NCBI GenBank assembly: GCA_050942875.1
Contig: JBMNOD010000013.1
Location: 1-56,974 of the forward strand
Length of the DNA stretch: 56,974 nucleotides
Source of the DNA: JAAZAI01 sp050942875
GTDB lineage: Bacteria; Verrucomicrobiota; Kiritimatiellia; RFP12; UBA3636
Direction of reading: 5' to 3'
Part shown: piece by piece, positions 6,557-14,236 of the stretch
Numbering within the stretch: the first letter of the stretch is position 1
How the letters are laid out: the number at the start of each line of letters is the position of its first letter
Notes under the pieces: generated by a model
What the model saw: the letters and a program-made list of their open reading frames with translations, nothing else
The model's database searches: none
Told to the model about the DNA's origin: nothing
Translations under genes and position numbers: made by a program

Positions 6557-7408
6557 TTAGTTGCCGGTCGGCGAGATCGTGCCGCTGCCGCCGCCCAGGA
6601 ACATCATCGCGCTGAAGGCGGACATCATGAGGCTCTGCTGGAGCTGGTCCTTCGTCGTCGCCTGCTTGGCGCTTTGGAGACCTGATTTGATCATGGGCAT
6701 CGCCATGAGGACTTGCTGCTTCTTGGCGCTGTCAAATTTCAGGCCCTGGATTTCGTTGAGGGTCTCGTTGATGCCTTCTTTCCAGTCCTTGGCCATGTCT
6801 TCAGGCACCCAGACGCCCTCGACGAGGACGAACTCCACGTCTTCGGGGTCGCCGTTCTTCTGCTTGAACGTCACGACCACGGAGCCGTCCGCTTCCGTCT
6901 TCGAGCCGATCACGGCACCGGTGATGGCCTCGGAATCGATCGAGGTTGTGAATTTGCTGATTGCGGCGACTTCCGGGAGAGAGAGGATTTTTTTCACGTT
7001 GCCGGCCTTCAGTTCATCAAGCGAGATTTTACCGACGAGGCTTTTGGCGGACGTTGCGGTTTTGGCTACATTCGGGGCGATTTTCGAAGTCGGCAACCCG
7101 GAGCCGTCGGCGATCAGCTCGGCGACGAGGCCGGGCTTTTCAATGGCGACATCGGCCAGAAGGCCGAAGACCGACTGGATCTCTTTCCAAATGTCGGCGT
7201 CCACCGTTGCGCCAAACGTGCGCACAACCGTGGCGACGTCTTTCTGGTAGGAGGCGGGCAGGGCGGAATAGAGTTCGGCGATTTGCCCCGATTCCAGCAA
7301 GTCGGCATAGCGGATGGCGGCGGTTTCCGCCGCCTTTTCGGCGGGCGTGGATGCCAGAACGGCAAGAACGGAGAGCAGGGCGAGACAGAGGCTAAGCGTA
7401 CGCTTCAT
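6557..7408 (-). CDS. Secreted protein of unknown function
   Basis: The 283-aa product starts with a clear signal peptide (MKRTLSLCLALLSVLAVLAS, then TPAEKA), so it is exported. The mature protein is mainly helical, with a repeated style of short amphipathic helices. It contains a beta-rich middle (SVVVTFKQKNGDPEDVEFVLV then GVWVPEDMAKDW) resembling SnoaL/DUF4878-type 'does not inhibit growth' folds. It ends with a Met-rich, Gly-rich tail (MMFLGGGSG). AAGGA lies about 7 bases before the ATG at 7406-7408. A strong terminator follows the stop. No family assigned with confidence. Confidence 0.7.
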   Translation of the reverse strand: MKRTLSLCLALLSVLAVLASTPAEKAAETAAIRYADLLESGQIAELYSALPASYQKDVATVVRTFGATVDADIWKEIQSVFGLLADVAIEKPGLVAELIADGSGLPTSKIAPNVAKTATSAKSLVGKISLDELKAGNVKKILSLPEVAAISKFTTSIDSEAITGAVIGSKTEADGSVVVTFKQKNGDPEDVEFVLVEGVWVPEDMAKDWKEGINETLNEIQGLKFDSAKKQQVLMAMPMIKSGLQSAKQATTKDQLQQSLMMSAFSAMMFLGGGSGTISPTGN

Positions 7409-7727
7409 GTTGTGTCCTTTTGATCAGTATGAGTTTTGCCGGCGAGCACTGTCGTTGCAATGCCTTTTGAATGGCCTGCAAGCAGTAAACCATATCCTTG
7501 CCGGCATTGGCAATGTTTTCTTTTGTGGTCGGCAGTCGGAGAGAGCGGGCAACCCTCGGCCATTGATTGGCTTGGCGATTGCCCGACAGGAAATCTCAGA
7601 GGTTGCATTGGAGGGGCATCCTGCGTATAATTGCGTATAATCATTCTAAACAAATGTCCAGTGGCGGCGTTTTCGGGAGCGCGGGTTGCATTCCCGGTCG
7701 TCCGGACGACAGGAAAGGAAACATGCC

Positions 7728-8351
7728 ATGAAAACAAAACGCTTCGTTGCCTTCGTTCTCGCCTTCGCGGTCGTCTTCGCCGCCGCATTGCCGCTCCAGG
7801 CCCAGCCGGGCTCGGCGGGCGGCTGCTTCAACGTCAGCGGCTTCTACATGCGCGCGGACGACAGCGACTACTACAGCGACTTCGCCGGCTTCTCCTTGAA
7901 GCTCGGCATCTACATCACCGACACGACCGAGCTCTTCGGCGAATGCATGTTCGGCGACGGACTCGACATGCCCGAGTACATCGACTACAGCTACAACATC
8001 GGCTTGCTGCTGGGGCTGACGCAGTATCTCCCGCTTTCCGACCAGGCGTCGCTTTATTTTCGCGCCAAGGCCGGCGTGACCGTCAACATCTGGGAGTTTT
8101 CGTGGCCCTATGACATGTACACCGACGACGGCTATTGCTATTCGCGCGAAAACGACGAGGAGACGGACACGTTCCTGACAGGCGCCCTTGGCGCGGGCCT
8201 CAGCATTCGCCTCAGCGAGACGGTTTCGCTGGAAGTCGGCTACGACTACATCGCCATCGATTCCGGCGACCAGTTCGAGGACGAGTATTTCGATGCCGAC
8301 GACTACGCGGGATACCACACGATCCACGCCGGTCTCGACATCGAGTTTTAG
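7728..8351 (+). CDS. Outer-membrane beta-barrel protein (porin-like OMP_b-brl family)
   Basis: The 207-aa product has a signal peptide ending ALPLQAQ, then alternating amphipathic strands rich in Tyr/Asp/Gly (GFYMRADDSDYYSDFAGF and so on). It terminates in a strand AGLDIEF with the C-terminal Phe typical of BAM substrates. This is the pattern of eight-stranded outer-membrane barrels. Long acidic loops (ENDEETDT, DEYFDADD) would face outward. AGGAAAGGAAAC precedes ATG 7728. It heads a possible run of three envelope genes on the + strand (7728-9404). Specific function unknown. Confidence 0.75.
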   Translation: MKTKRFVAFVLAFAVVFAAALPLQAQPGSAGGCFNVSGFYMRADDSDYYSDFAGFSLKLGIYITDTTELFGECMFGDGLDMPEYIDYSYNIGLLLGLTQYLPLSDQASLYFRAKAGVTVNIWEFSWPYDMYTDDGYCYSRENDEETDTFLTGALGAGLSIRLSETVSLEVGYDYIAIDSGDQFEDEYFDADDYAGYHTIHAGLDIEF

Positions 8352-8414
8352 GGGAGTCGCTAGTGGCTGGTCGCTAGTGGCTGGTCGTGGGTGGCAGGGT
8401 GAAGGCTCTGCCAC
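8352..8414. repeat. Heptamer tandem repeat plus hairpin
   Basis: Right after the barrel gene, degenerate 7-bp units AGTCGCT-AGTGGCT-GGTCGCT-AGTGGCT-GGTCGTG run into a stem GGTGGCAG/CTGCCACC (about 8391-8414). These are the same heptamers as at 4421-4451, 11886-12013 and 35170-35195. The hairpin lacks a U-run, so it is not a clear terminator. Confidence 0.6.
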
Positions 8415-8436
8415 CATCCATCTGCCGGAGACGAAC

Positions 8437-8922
8437 ATGAAACATTGTTTTCTGGTTCTCTGCTTCTATGTTGCGGGGTGTTCTCAGCCGGCGAGTGTTG
8501 CATCGGAGAAGAAGGCGTCCGTTCATGCATTTCGATTGGCTGACAGAGAAATCGAGGTGGCGGGATTCGATCCTGTTTCGGGTCGAATGGTTGCCAAGCC
8601 AACATATGAAACAGGGGCGGTTTACAGTGTTCTATCCCGTGTTCAAGACACGAAGTTGCGAAGCCCAGGTTCATCCGGTCTTTCTGGAAGCATGGAGTTT
8701 GAAATGATCATCCAGCAGACGGTTGACGGAAGTCCTTATGGTGTAAACGATCTGATCAAGATAGCAGGCGGCCCTGATGGCACTACGGCTTGGGTGGAAA
8801 AGGGCGGCATGGTTGAAGTTGTCTTTGCCAATGACACGCATGCGTTCGTTGGTTTAAGGCAGCCACCCAGCGTAGGAAACGAACATCTTGAGTGCGGAGA
8901 CGAAGAGCTGGGCCCGAAGTAA
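8437..8922 (+). CDS. Small predicted lipoprotein
   Basis: The 161-aa product begins MKHCFLVLCFYVAGC; the VAGC lipobox (Cys15) predicts a lipidated envelope protein. CCGGAG sits 6 bases before ATG 8437. The mature part is a soluble beta-rich domain (DREIEVAGFDPVSGRMV, TAWVEKGGMVEVVFAND) without a recognised family. Its TAA stop overlaps the next ATG in the arrangement TAATG, so the pair is translationally coupled. Base composition is lower in GC than the barrel gene before it. Confidence 0.7.
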   Translation: MKHCFLVLCFYVAGCSQPASVASEKKASVHAFRLADREIEVAGFDPVSGRMVAKPTYETGAVYSVLSRVQDTKLRSPGSSGLSGSMEFEMIIQQTVDGSPYGVNDLIKIAGGPDGTTAWVEKGGMVEVVFANDTHAFVGLRQPPSVGNEHLECGDEELGPK

Positions 8923-9425
8923 TGCGCACCTACATGCATGCAATGGCACTTTCTGTTCTCATCCTGGCAACAGGCTGTCAGTCGCCGTCTGTTCCGTTGT
9001 CGCGGGGTGAACATGAAAAACAACATCAACTGTTTGTGGAACTGTTGTCGAACCCGTCGCGAATGGCGATGCTAAGACTTTTGGTTTCTTGTTCGGACGA
9101 TCATCCAGACGAACTGTTTGTCATGGAGCTTCGAAAATCTCTTGGCGAACCAGATGAAGTCATTTTTGTCGATGACGGGGTCGCCTATACAAGACACACA
9201 ATAATAACATCATGCCTTGTTGCCATAATTGGCGATTCGATAAATACCGATGGGTGTTCGGTTCTCTCAATTTTGTCTTGCCGGGAAAACGATCGTTTGT
9301 ACAGGTACCATGTCTTTACAGTTGATCCAGCCGTTGCCAACATAAACGGGATGATTGTTGATGCATGGATGGATGGATACACGAGGTGTCCGCAAGGGAG
9401 GTGAAGGAGCCCGTTCAAGAGGCGG
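8916..9425. repeat. Long direct repeat, copy A (left flank of the methyltransferase insertion)
   Basis: This segment contains the lipoprotein gene 8922-9404 and the 21 bases after it. Its first about 80 bases and last about 75 bases recur at 11475-11635 with few substitutions (one 6-bp ACAATG duplication). The middle about 355 bases are missing from that copy. The two copies bracket the methyltransferase and truncated endonuclease genes. Confidence 0.85.
8922..9404 (+). CDS. Small predicted lipoprotein, parent copy of a partially duplicated gene
   Basis: The 160-aa product has a signal sequence and lipobox ILATGC followed by QSPSVP. The ATG at 8922 overlaps the preceding stop (TAATG), which favours it over the longer frame starting at 8892. 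The mature domain (LFVMELRKSLGEPDEVIFVDDG then AYTRHTII) resembles the small SmpA/BamE-like fold in which a short helix pair precedes a 'LG-x-P' turn, but this is only a resemblance. A deleted, frameshifted copy of the gene lies 2.5 kb downstream at 11481. Confidence 0.7.
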   Translation: MRTYMHAMALSVLILATGCQSPSVPLSRGEHEKQHQLFVELLSNPSRMAMLRLLVSCSDDHPDELFVMELRKSLGEPDEVIFVDDGVAYTRHTIITSCLVAIIGDSINTDGCSVLSILSCRENDRLYRYHVFTVDPAVANINGMIVDAWMDGYTRCPQGR

Positions 9426-9499
9426 CCGCGTCATTAGCGGGAGTCGGCAATGCCGAAGGAGGCCAGACGATCATCCGTGATGGCAGAACCAAGGTATAC

Positions 9500-11113
9500 A
9501 TGACGCCTGCGAGTTGCATTCCCCGCCTGAACCCAGTATCATATAAGACAAATGAGCACTATGGCGACAACAACTGTTGGAACGATGGTCGAGAAAACGG
9601 GGGGGATCTGCTCCTTTCCGTTGCCGACGCCATTCGCTCTCGCCTGTTCACCACGGTGTCCACTAAACACCAAAAGGCTTTCGGCCAGTATTTCACGCCC
9701 CCGCATGTGGCAAATCTCATGGCGAAGATGCTCACCATCGCCGCCCCCGAGATTCGGCTGCTGGACGCCGGAGCCGGCGTTGGCATCCTCTCTGCCGCAT
9801 TTGTTTACCATCAACTGAAACGCCCTTCGCCACCGCGTCGCATCGACGTGACCGCCTACGAACTTGACCCCTCGCTCATTCAAGGGATTGAGCAAACCTA
9901 CGACGCCTGTCGGCAAGCCTGCGAGGAGCACGGCGTCGTATTCAAAGCCACGATCCACAACACCGACTTTATCGCCGAAGCGGTGGAATTGCTCAGAAAC
10001 GACCTTTTTTCCGTGGCTGCGCCACAATTCGACGCAGCCATTGCGAATCCCCCCTACGGGAAACTGTCAACAGAATCGGAAGCCTATCGCCATCTCCGAG
10101 CGATAGGTGCCGAAACGACGAACCTTTACACAGCTTTTCTAAACCTGATCATCGGCCTTCTTAAACCCAAAGGAGAACTTGTCGCGATCACGCCGCGTAG
10201 TTTTTGCAGCGGTCTCTACTTCAAGTCTTTTCGCCAACAACTTTTCAAAACAATGCGCCTGCGGGGCATCCATGCATTCAAATCTCGCGCGGCAGCATTC
10301 AAGCGCGACAATGTTCTACAGGAAAACATCATCATCCATGCGGTAAAGGATACCGAACCGCACCCCACGCTACGCATCTCGCAGAGCGGAGGCAACGAAG
10401 GCGACGCTGCAAGCAGCCGCATTGTCCTTGCAACCGATGTCGTTTCACCAACAGATCCAGAAGCCTTCATCCACATTCCGACTGGTCAGGAAGATATGGC
10501 CGCCCGAAGCCAGATTTCCCGCCTTGAAGGGACTCTTGAAAATCTTGGCCTGACGGTTTCAACCGGCAAGGTCGTGGACTTCCGTGTTCGAGAACATCTT
10601 CGACAGCAGCCAGAAGAAGACACCTTCCCGCTAATCTACCCTTGCCACTTCGACCCGCTTTTTGTTGCATGGCCAACGCACCATGGGCGGAAACCCAACG
10701 CCATTCACGACAATGTGCAAACGCAGGGGCTTGTCGTTCCTGCCGCCGTGTATGTTTTGACGAAGCGTTTTACGTCCAAGGAAGAACGTCGGCGCGTCGT
10801 GGCTTGCATTTACGACCCCAGCCGCATTGAGGCCAGGCAAGTCGGATTCGAAAATCATCTGAACTACCTCCATGCCGCTGGAAACGGGCTGGACATGGTG
10901 CTTGCAAAAGGCTTGTGGGCTTTCCTGAACTCAACAGCACTCGATTTGTACTTCCGCCAGTTCAGCGGGCACACTCAAGTCAATGCAACCGATCTTCGAA
11001 ACATGCGCTTTCCGACAGAAAGCCAGTTGCGCGCCATGGGCAGACAAATTAAAGACACGGGGGCAGACCAAGACGAAATCGATCGCATTTTCACGAAGGA
11101 GACGGCATCATGA
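9500..11113 (+). CDS. PstI/BsuBI-type adenine-N6 DNA methyltransferase (start uncertain, possible phase-variable frameshift)
   Basis: Methylates adenine in DNA as the modification half of a type II system. The core shows FGQYFTPPHVANLMAKM, SAM motif I LDAGAGVGILSAAF and the catalytic motif IANPPYGKL (NPPY). The C-terminal half is a target-recognition region like that of BsuBI/PstI enzymes (recognition site CTGCAG is an inference). The frame is open without an ideal start. ATG 9500 is in frame, with AAGG nearby, but adds an unusual leader. ATG 9552 fits the promoter and a usual length of about 520 aa, yet is out of frame because of the 7-G run at 9599-9605 (8 Gs would restore it). ATG 11110 of the truncated endonuclease overlaps the stop. 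Confidence 0.8.
   Translation: MTPASCIPRLNPVSYKTNEHYGDNNCWNDGRENGGDLLLSVADAIRSRLFTTVSTKHQKAFGQYFTPPHVANLMAKMLTIAAPEIRLLDAGAGVGILSAAFVYHQLKRPSPPRRIDVTAYELDPSLIQGIEQTYDACRQACEEHGVVFKATIHNTDFIAEAVELLRNDLFSVAAPQFDAAIANPPYGKLSTESEAYRHLRAIGAETTNLYTAFLNLIIGLLKPKGELVAITPRSFCSGLYFKSFRQQLFKTMRLRGIHAFKSRAAAFKRDNVLQENIIIHAVKDTEPHPTLRISQSGGNEGDAASSRIVLATDVVSPTDPEAFIHIPTGQEDMAARSQISRLEGTLENLGLTVSTGKVVDFRVREHLRQQPEEDTFPLIYPCHFDPLFVAWPTHHGRKPNAIHDNVQTQGLVVPAAVYVLTKRFTSKEERRRVVACIYDPSRIEARQVGFENHLNYLHAAGNGLDMVLAKGLWAFLNSTALDLYFRQFSGHTQVNATDLRNMRFPTESQLRAMGRQIKDTGADQDEIDRIFTKETAS
9514..9542 (+). promoter_or_regulatory. Sigma-70-type promoter for the methyltransferase gene
   Basis: TTGCAT (9514-9519), 17 bases, TATCAT (9537-9542). 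The expected start is about 6-9 bases further, almost at the ATG at 9552, which would give a leaderless or nearly leaderless mRNA. The promoter lies in the DNA that appears to have been inserted after lipoprotein copy A. Confidence 0.55.
9599..9605 (+). other. Seven-G homopolymer between ATG 9552 and the methyltransferase frame
   Basis: From ATG 9552 the reading is MSTMATTTVGTMVEKTGG, then shifts into a frame that ends at 9818. With one more G the same start would continue into DLLLSVADAIRSRLF and the whole methyltransferase. The run is therefore either a slippage switch (currently off), a fixed mutation or a sequencing error. Confidence 0.6.
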
Positions 11114-11424
11114 GCGCAGCAAACAGCAAAGGGAAGCCGCGTGGCGCACGCAAGCTCAAAGAAGCTATGGAAATCCTGCGTGACATTGGATTTGGCTCCA
11201 GGCAAAGCAACGAAATCGCTGGATACGTTCTCCTTGCCATGCTTGACCTCGACCCCTACGACCCTTGGGCAGAGGCGCAAGCACCCTTGCTCGGAATCAC
11301 CCCCATCATCGATGTCGTGGCAAGAAAATACAAAATCCGCTATGCTCCAAACACTCGCGAGACGATTCGGGATGAAGCGGTAAAGTATTTCCTGGGGCCG
11401 TATCCAGATACCATTGAGAAGTGA
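11110..11424 (+). pseudogene. Truncated BsuBI/PstI-type restriction endonuclease (N-terminal domain only)
   Basis: The 104-aa product matches the N-terminal helical domain of BsuBI/PstI restriction endonucleases: a helix pair, then DPWAEAQAPLLGITPIIDVV and RKYKIRYAPNTRETIRD. Complete enzymes are about 310-320 aa, with the PD-(D/E)XK nuclease domain in the C-terminal two thirds; that part is absent. The frame stops at 11424 and within about 50 bases the duplicated lipoprotein sequence begins. The start overlaps the methyltransferase stop (ATGA), the usual coupled arrangement. Cleavage activity should be lost, leaving an orphan methyltransferase; the remaining domain might still bind DNA. Confidence 0.75.
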
Positions 11425-11474
11425 GCCGCGGCAGGTTGAACTGCTTTTTTAGATTTATTAGATATAGACCCCTG

Positions 11475-11635
11475 AAAGTAATGCGCTCCTACATGCATGC
11501 AATGACAATGGCACTTTCTGTTCTCATCCTGGCAACAGGCTGTCAGTCGCCGTCTGTTCCGTTGTTGTTGATGCATGGATGGATGGGTACACGAGGAGTC
11601 CGCAAGGGAGGTGAAGGAGCCCGTTCAAGAGGCGG
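11475..11635. repeat. Long direct repeat, copy B (right flank), internally deleted
   Basis: The first 80-90 bases match 8916-9000 and the remainder matches about 9352-9425. The junction is in TTGTTGTTG, where both parental sites offer TTG, consistent with a microhomology deletion of about 355 bases. Confidence 0.85.
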
Positions 11636-11640
11636 CTCGC
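11481..11640 (+). pseudogene. Deleted, frameshifted copy of the lipoprotein gene
   Basis: The segment from ATG 11481 encodes the same lipoprotein signal (MALSVLILATGCQSPSVP) as 8922-9404. The deletion joins it out of frame to the former 3' end, so it continues as LLLMHGWMGTRGV and onwards through repeats. An exported lipopeptide could still be made, but no functional domain remains. Confidence 0.8.
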
Positions 11641-12013
11641 CGGGACGGCGTCGCCCCACCTTTCGAGGCGCACCGCGCCGGGGCGGGGGCGAAGGGCGGA
11701 GGGGGATGGGGCGGGTACGGAGCCCCGCGTTCCCAGGGTGGGCAGGCGCAGGCGACGAAACGCGGCGGGGACGCCGCGTCCACTTTGGGCGCCGAAACTC
11801 ATGATCCGTCTGATCGGTCTGATCGGTCTGATCTTGAAAAATCGACAAAGCTCTCGACAAAGCTCTCGACAAAGCTGCCCAAGGCACTAGCCGCTAGCCG
11901 CTAAAAGCGACAAAGTTTGCGACAAAGCTCTCGACAAAGATGTCCTGCGGCAGACTTTGGACTTTGGACCTTGGACTTTGGACTTACTAGCCGCTAGCCG
12001 CTAGTCGCTAATA
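11636..12013. repeat. Mosaic GC-rich repeat, copy 2, followed by heptamer runs
   Basis: Non-coding. It holds GGCTCGCCGGGACGGCGTCG, GAGGCGCACCGCGCC, a CCGCGTTCCCAGGGTGGG block, the hairpin CGCGGCGGGGACGCCGCG and three CTGATCGGT units (about 11810-11835). Several CGACAAAGCTCT units (11838-11935), then CTTTGGA heptamers (about 11953-11985) and CTAGCCG heptamers (11886-11903, 11986-12010) follow. Individual modules are shared with 6085-6240 and 27300-27415. Confidence 0.7.
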
Positions 12014-12014
12014 G

Positions 12015-12059
12015 TGACAAAAAAGCCCGCGGCGGAGGATCGTCGCGGGCTTTTTGTCA
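12015..12059. terminator. Strong bidirectional terminator after the alpha operon
   Basis: TGACAAAAAAGCCCGCGGCG (12015-12034) pairs with its near-complement at 12041-12059 around a short GAGGAT loop, with A- and T-runs at both ends. It closes the rpmJ-rplQ transcript on the - strand and could stop rightward transcription from the repeat region. Confidence 0.9.
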
Positions 12060-12078
12060 GGCGGGAGCCGGGTTCGGG

Positions 12079-12492
12079 CTAGGCCTGGGCGGCCTCCTGA
12101 ACCGGGGCGTCGTCCGCCTCGGCCTTGGGCTCGTATTTCTCGGTGACCCAGGCCAGGACGCACATTTCGGATCCGTCGCTGGGGCGGCGGCCGATCTTGA
12201 CGATGCGGGTGTAGCCGCCGGGGCGGCCTTCCATCATGGGGGCGATCGTCGTGAAGAGCTTCTTCACGGCCTCGGCGTCCTGCAACTGCGCGGCGGCGCG
12301 GCGGCGGGCGTTGACGTCGTTCTTGCGGGCGAGGGTGACCATCTTGTCGGCGAGCTGCCGGGCGACCTTGGCCTTCTGGACGGTGGTCTGGATGGACATC
12401 GACTTGATGAGGCCGACCACAAGCATGGGGATGAGAGCCTCCCGGTGTGCCTTGGAGCGGCCGAGCTTTTTGTTTTGTTTTCTGTGGCGCAT
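12079..12492 (-). CDS. rplQ: 50S ribosomal protein L17
   Basis: Large-subunit protein near the peptide exit tunnel. The 137-aa product starts MRHRKQNKKLGRSKAHREAL, the L17 signature. It carries the ARRRAAAQLQDAEAVKKLF stretch and G-G-Y-T-R-I-VKIGRRPSD block, then a non-conserved Glu/Ala-rich tail (EPKAEADDAPVQEAAQA). It is the last gene of the alpha operon, 21 bases after rpoA, and ends 20 bases before the terminator. Confidence 0.97.
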   Translation of the reverse strand: MRHRKQNKKLGRSKAHREALIPMLVVGLIKSMSIQTTVQKAKVARQLADKMVTLARKNDVNARRRAAAQLQDAEAVKKLFTTIAPMMEGRPGGYTRIVKIGRRPSDGSEMCVLAWVTEKYEPKAEADDAPVQEAAQA

Positions 12493-12513
12493 GGAATTGG
12501 CTTTCTGTCGGGC

Positions 12514-13518
12514 TTATGACTTCTCAACGGGCTTCTGAAGCAGTTCCGGATCAAACTTGAATCCGAGACCGAGGCCCATTTCCTTGAGCTTCTCTTTGAT
12601 CTCGTTGAGCGACTTCTTGCCGAAGTTGCGGTACTTGAGCATTTCCGCTTCGGTTTTGAGGGCAAGCTCGCCGACGGTGGTGATGTTGGCGTTGTTGAGG
12701 CAGTTGGCGGCGCGGACGCTCAGCTCGATCTCGTTGACGCTCATGTTGAGCTTGCGGATGAGGGCTTCGCGCTGGTCTTCCTCGGACTCGATCGTGATTT
12801 CGTCCTCGACGACATCCGTGTTGAAGCCCACGAAGACGTCGAGATGGTGGCGCATGATGGCGGCGGCGGCCACGAGGGCCTCGTCCGGGTCGATGCGGCC
12901 GTCCGTCGTGATTTCAAGCGTGAGCTTCTCGTAGTCCGTGTGCTGTCCGACGCGGGTGTTGCCGACGTCGAAGTTGACGCGGGTGACGGGGGAGTAGATG
13001 CGGTCGATGGGGATGATCCCGATCTCCTGCTGCTTGCCTTCCTCCCATTCCGCCGGGCAGAAGCCGCGGCCGATGGAGAGGTAGAGATCCATGTCGAGGA
13101 CGCCGTCGGCGTTGACCGTGGCGATCGGGTGGTCCGGATTGAGGATCTCGATGCTGTTGTCCACGGCGAGGTCGCCGGCGGTGATGACGCAGGGACCCTT
13201 GCGCTTGATGCTGATGACGGGCGGCGTGCGCGTGTAGGCCTTGACAAGGACCTTCTTGAGCGCGAGGATGATCATGGTGACATCCTCGGCAACGCCGGGC
13301 AGCGAGCAGAACTCGTGGTTCGCGCCCTGGATGCGGACCGCCGAGACGGCGACGCCCTCGATGGAGGAGAGCAGCACGCGGCGCAGCGAATTGCCGATCG
13401 TGCGGGCATAGCCGATTTCGAAGGGCTCCGCGAGGTAGCGACCGAACTTCGGCGTGGCCGAGGCTTCGTCCTTGAGGACGCGCTTGGGCATTTCGAATTT
13501 GTTGAGTCTAATGGGCAT
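12514..13518 (-). CDS. rpoA: RNA polymerase alpha subunit
   Basis: Assembly platform of RNA polymerase and contact for UP elements. The 334-aa protein begins MPIRLNKFEMPKRV; the N-terminal domain has FEIGYARTIGNSLRRVLLSSIEG (dimerisation and beta/beta' contact). After a linker, the C-terminal domain carries IELSVRAANCLNNANITTVG, ending in the NFGKKSLNEIKEKL helix used for DNA contact. ATG 13518 is preceded by AAGGACGG. The longer open frame to 13560 is not needed. It lies between rpsD (84 bases upstream) and rplQ. Confidence 0.97.
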   Translation of the reverse strand: MPIRLNKFEMPKRVLKDEASATPKFGRYLAEPFEIGYARTIGNSLRRVLLSSIEGVAVSAVRIQGANHEFCSLPGVAEDVTMIILALKKVLVKAYTRTPPVISIKRKGPCVITAGDLAVDNSIEILNPDHPIATVNADGVLDMDLYLSIGRGFCPAEWEEGKQQEIGIIPIDRIYSPVTRVNFDVGNTRVGQHTDYEKLTLEITTDGRIDPDEALVAAAAIMRHHLDVFVGFNTDVVEDEITIESEEDQREALIRKLNMSVNEIELSVRAANCLNNANITTVGELALKTEAEMLKYRNFGKKSLNEIKEKLKEMGLGLGFKFDPELLQKPVEKS

Positions 13519-13602
13519 GTTGTACCGTCCTTTTCTGCCGGAAGCCGCGCGAGGCGGCATCCGGCCGATGGGGTAGGGTGAGGTAGAGTTGACCGAAGAG
13601 GT

Positions 13603-14235
13603 TTATCGTGAGTAGAGTTCGACGATGAGCTGCTCGTTGACGATCGGCGCAATTTCCTCGCGGGTCGGAATCGAGAGCACTTCGCCGCGGAGCTTGTCCG
13701 CGTCGACGGAGAGCCAGGAGGGGACGAGCCGTGCGGAGGCCGTGCCTTCGTAGGACTGCTTGGCGAATTCCTTGCTGCGGTCGCGGTCGCGGACTTGGAC
13801 GACATCGCCCGGCTTGAGAACCATGGAGGGGATGTTGGCCTTGTGTCCGTTGACGGTCACGTGCCCGTGGCGCACAAACTGGCGCGCAGCGGCGCGCGAG
13901 GGGGCGAAGCCGAGGCGATAGACGATGTTGTCGAGGCGCGTCTCCAAGAGCTGGAGCATCGTCTCGCCCGTGATGCCGCGGCGCTGGAGCGCCGTCTTGA
14001 ACACGCGGCGGAACTGCCCTTCCTGCAGACCGTACTGGTGGCGCAGGCGCTGCTTCTCGCGAAGCTGGAGGCCGTAGTTGGAGATCTTGCGGACACGGCG
14101 CTGGCCATGCACGCCCGGGACGGAACGCCCCTGGTCGATCGGGCATTTCGCCATGTAGCAGCGAGCGCCCTTGAGATTAAGCTTCATGCCTTCGCGGCGG
14201 CACCGGCGGCAAACGGCTCCTGTATATCTGCCCAT
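13603..14235 (-). CDS. rpsD: 30S ribosomal protein S4
   Basis: Primary 16S rRNA-binding protein and assembly initiator. The 210-aa product starts MGRYTGAVCRRCRREGMKL and retains the four Cys ligands of the zinc-containing form (C9, C12, C26, C31). The S4 RNA-binding domain LETRLDNIVYRLGFAPS ... ARQFVRHGHVTVNG follows at about 95-135, and the family C-terminal IVELYSR is intact. The start codon follows the rpsK stop by one base, so translation is coupled. Confidence 0.97.
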   Translation of the reverse strand: MGRYTGAVCRRCRREGMKLNLKGARCYMAKCPIDQGRSVPGVHGQRRVRKISNYGLQLREKQRLRHQYGLQEGQFRRVFKTALQRRGITGETMLQLLETRLDNIVYRLGFAPSRAAARQFVRHGHVTVNGHKANIPSMVLKPGDVVQVRDRDRSKEFAKQSYEGTASARLVPSWLSVDADKLRGEVLSIPTREEIAPIVNEQLIVELYSR

Positions 14236-14236
14236 G

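Noticed and set aside
6415..6615. 66-codon frame across the sRNA candidate
   Set aside because: It crosses the intrinsic terminator at 6509-6540 and enters the 3' end of the convergent gene; its start has no ribosome-binding site.
7741..8438. Minus-strand open frame opposite the outer-membrane barrel gene
   Set aside because: The plus-strand gene has a signal peptide, a good ribosome-binding site and barrel strands. The minus-strand product is low complexity.
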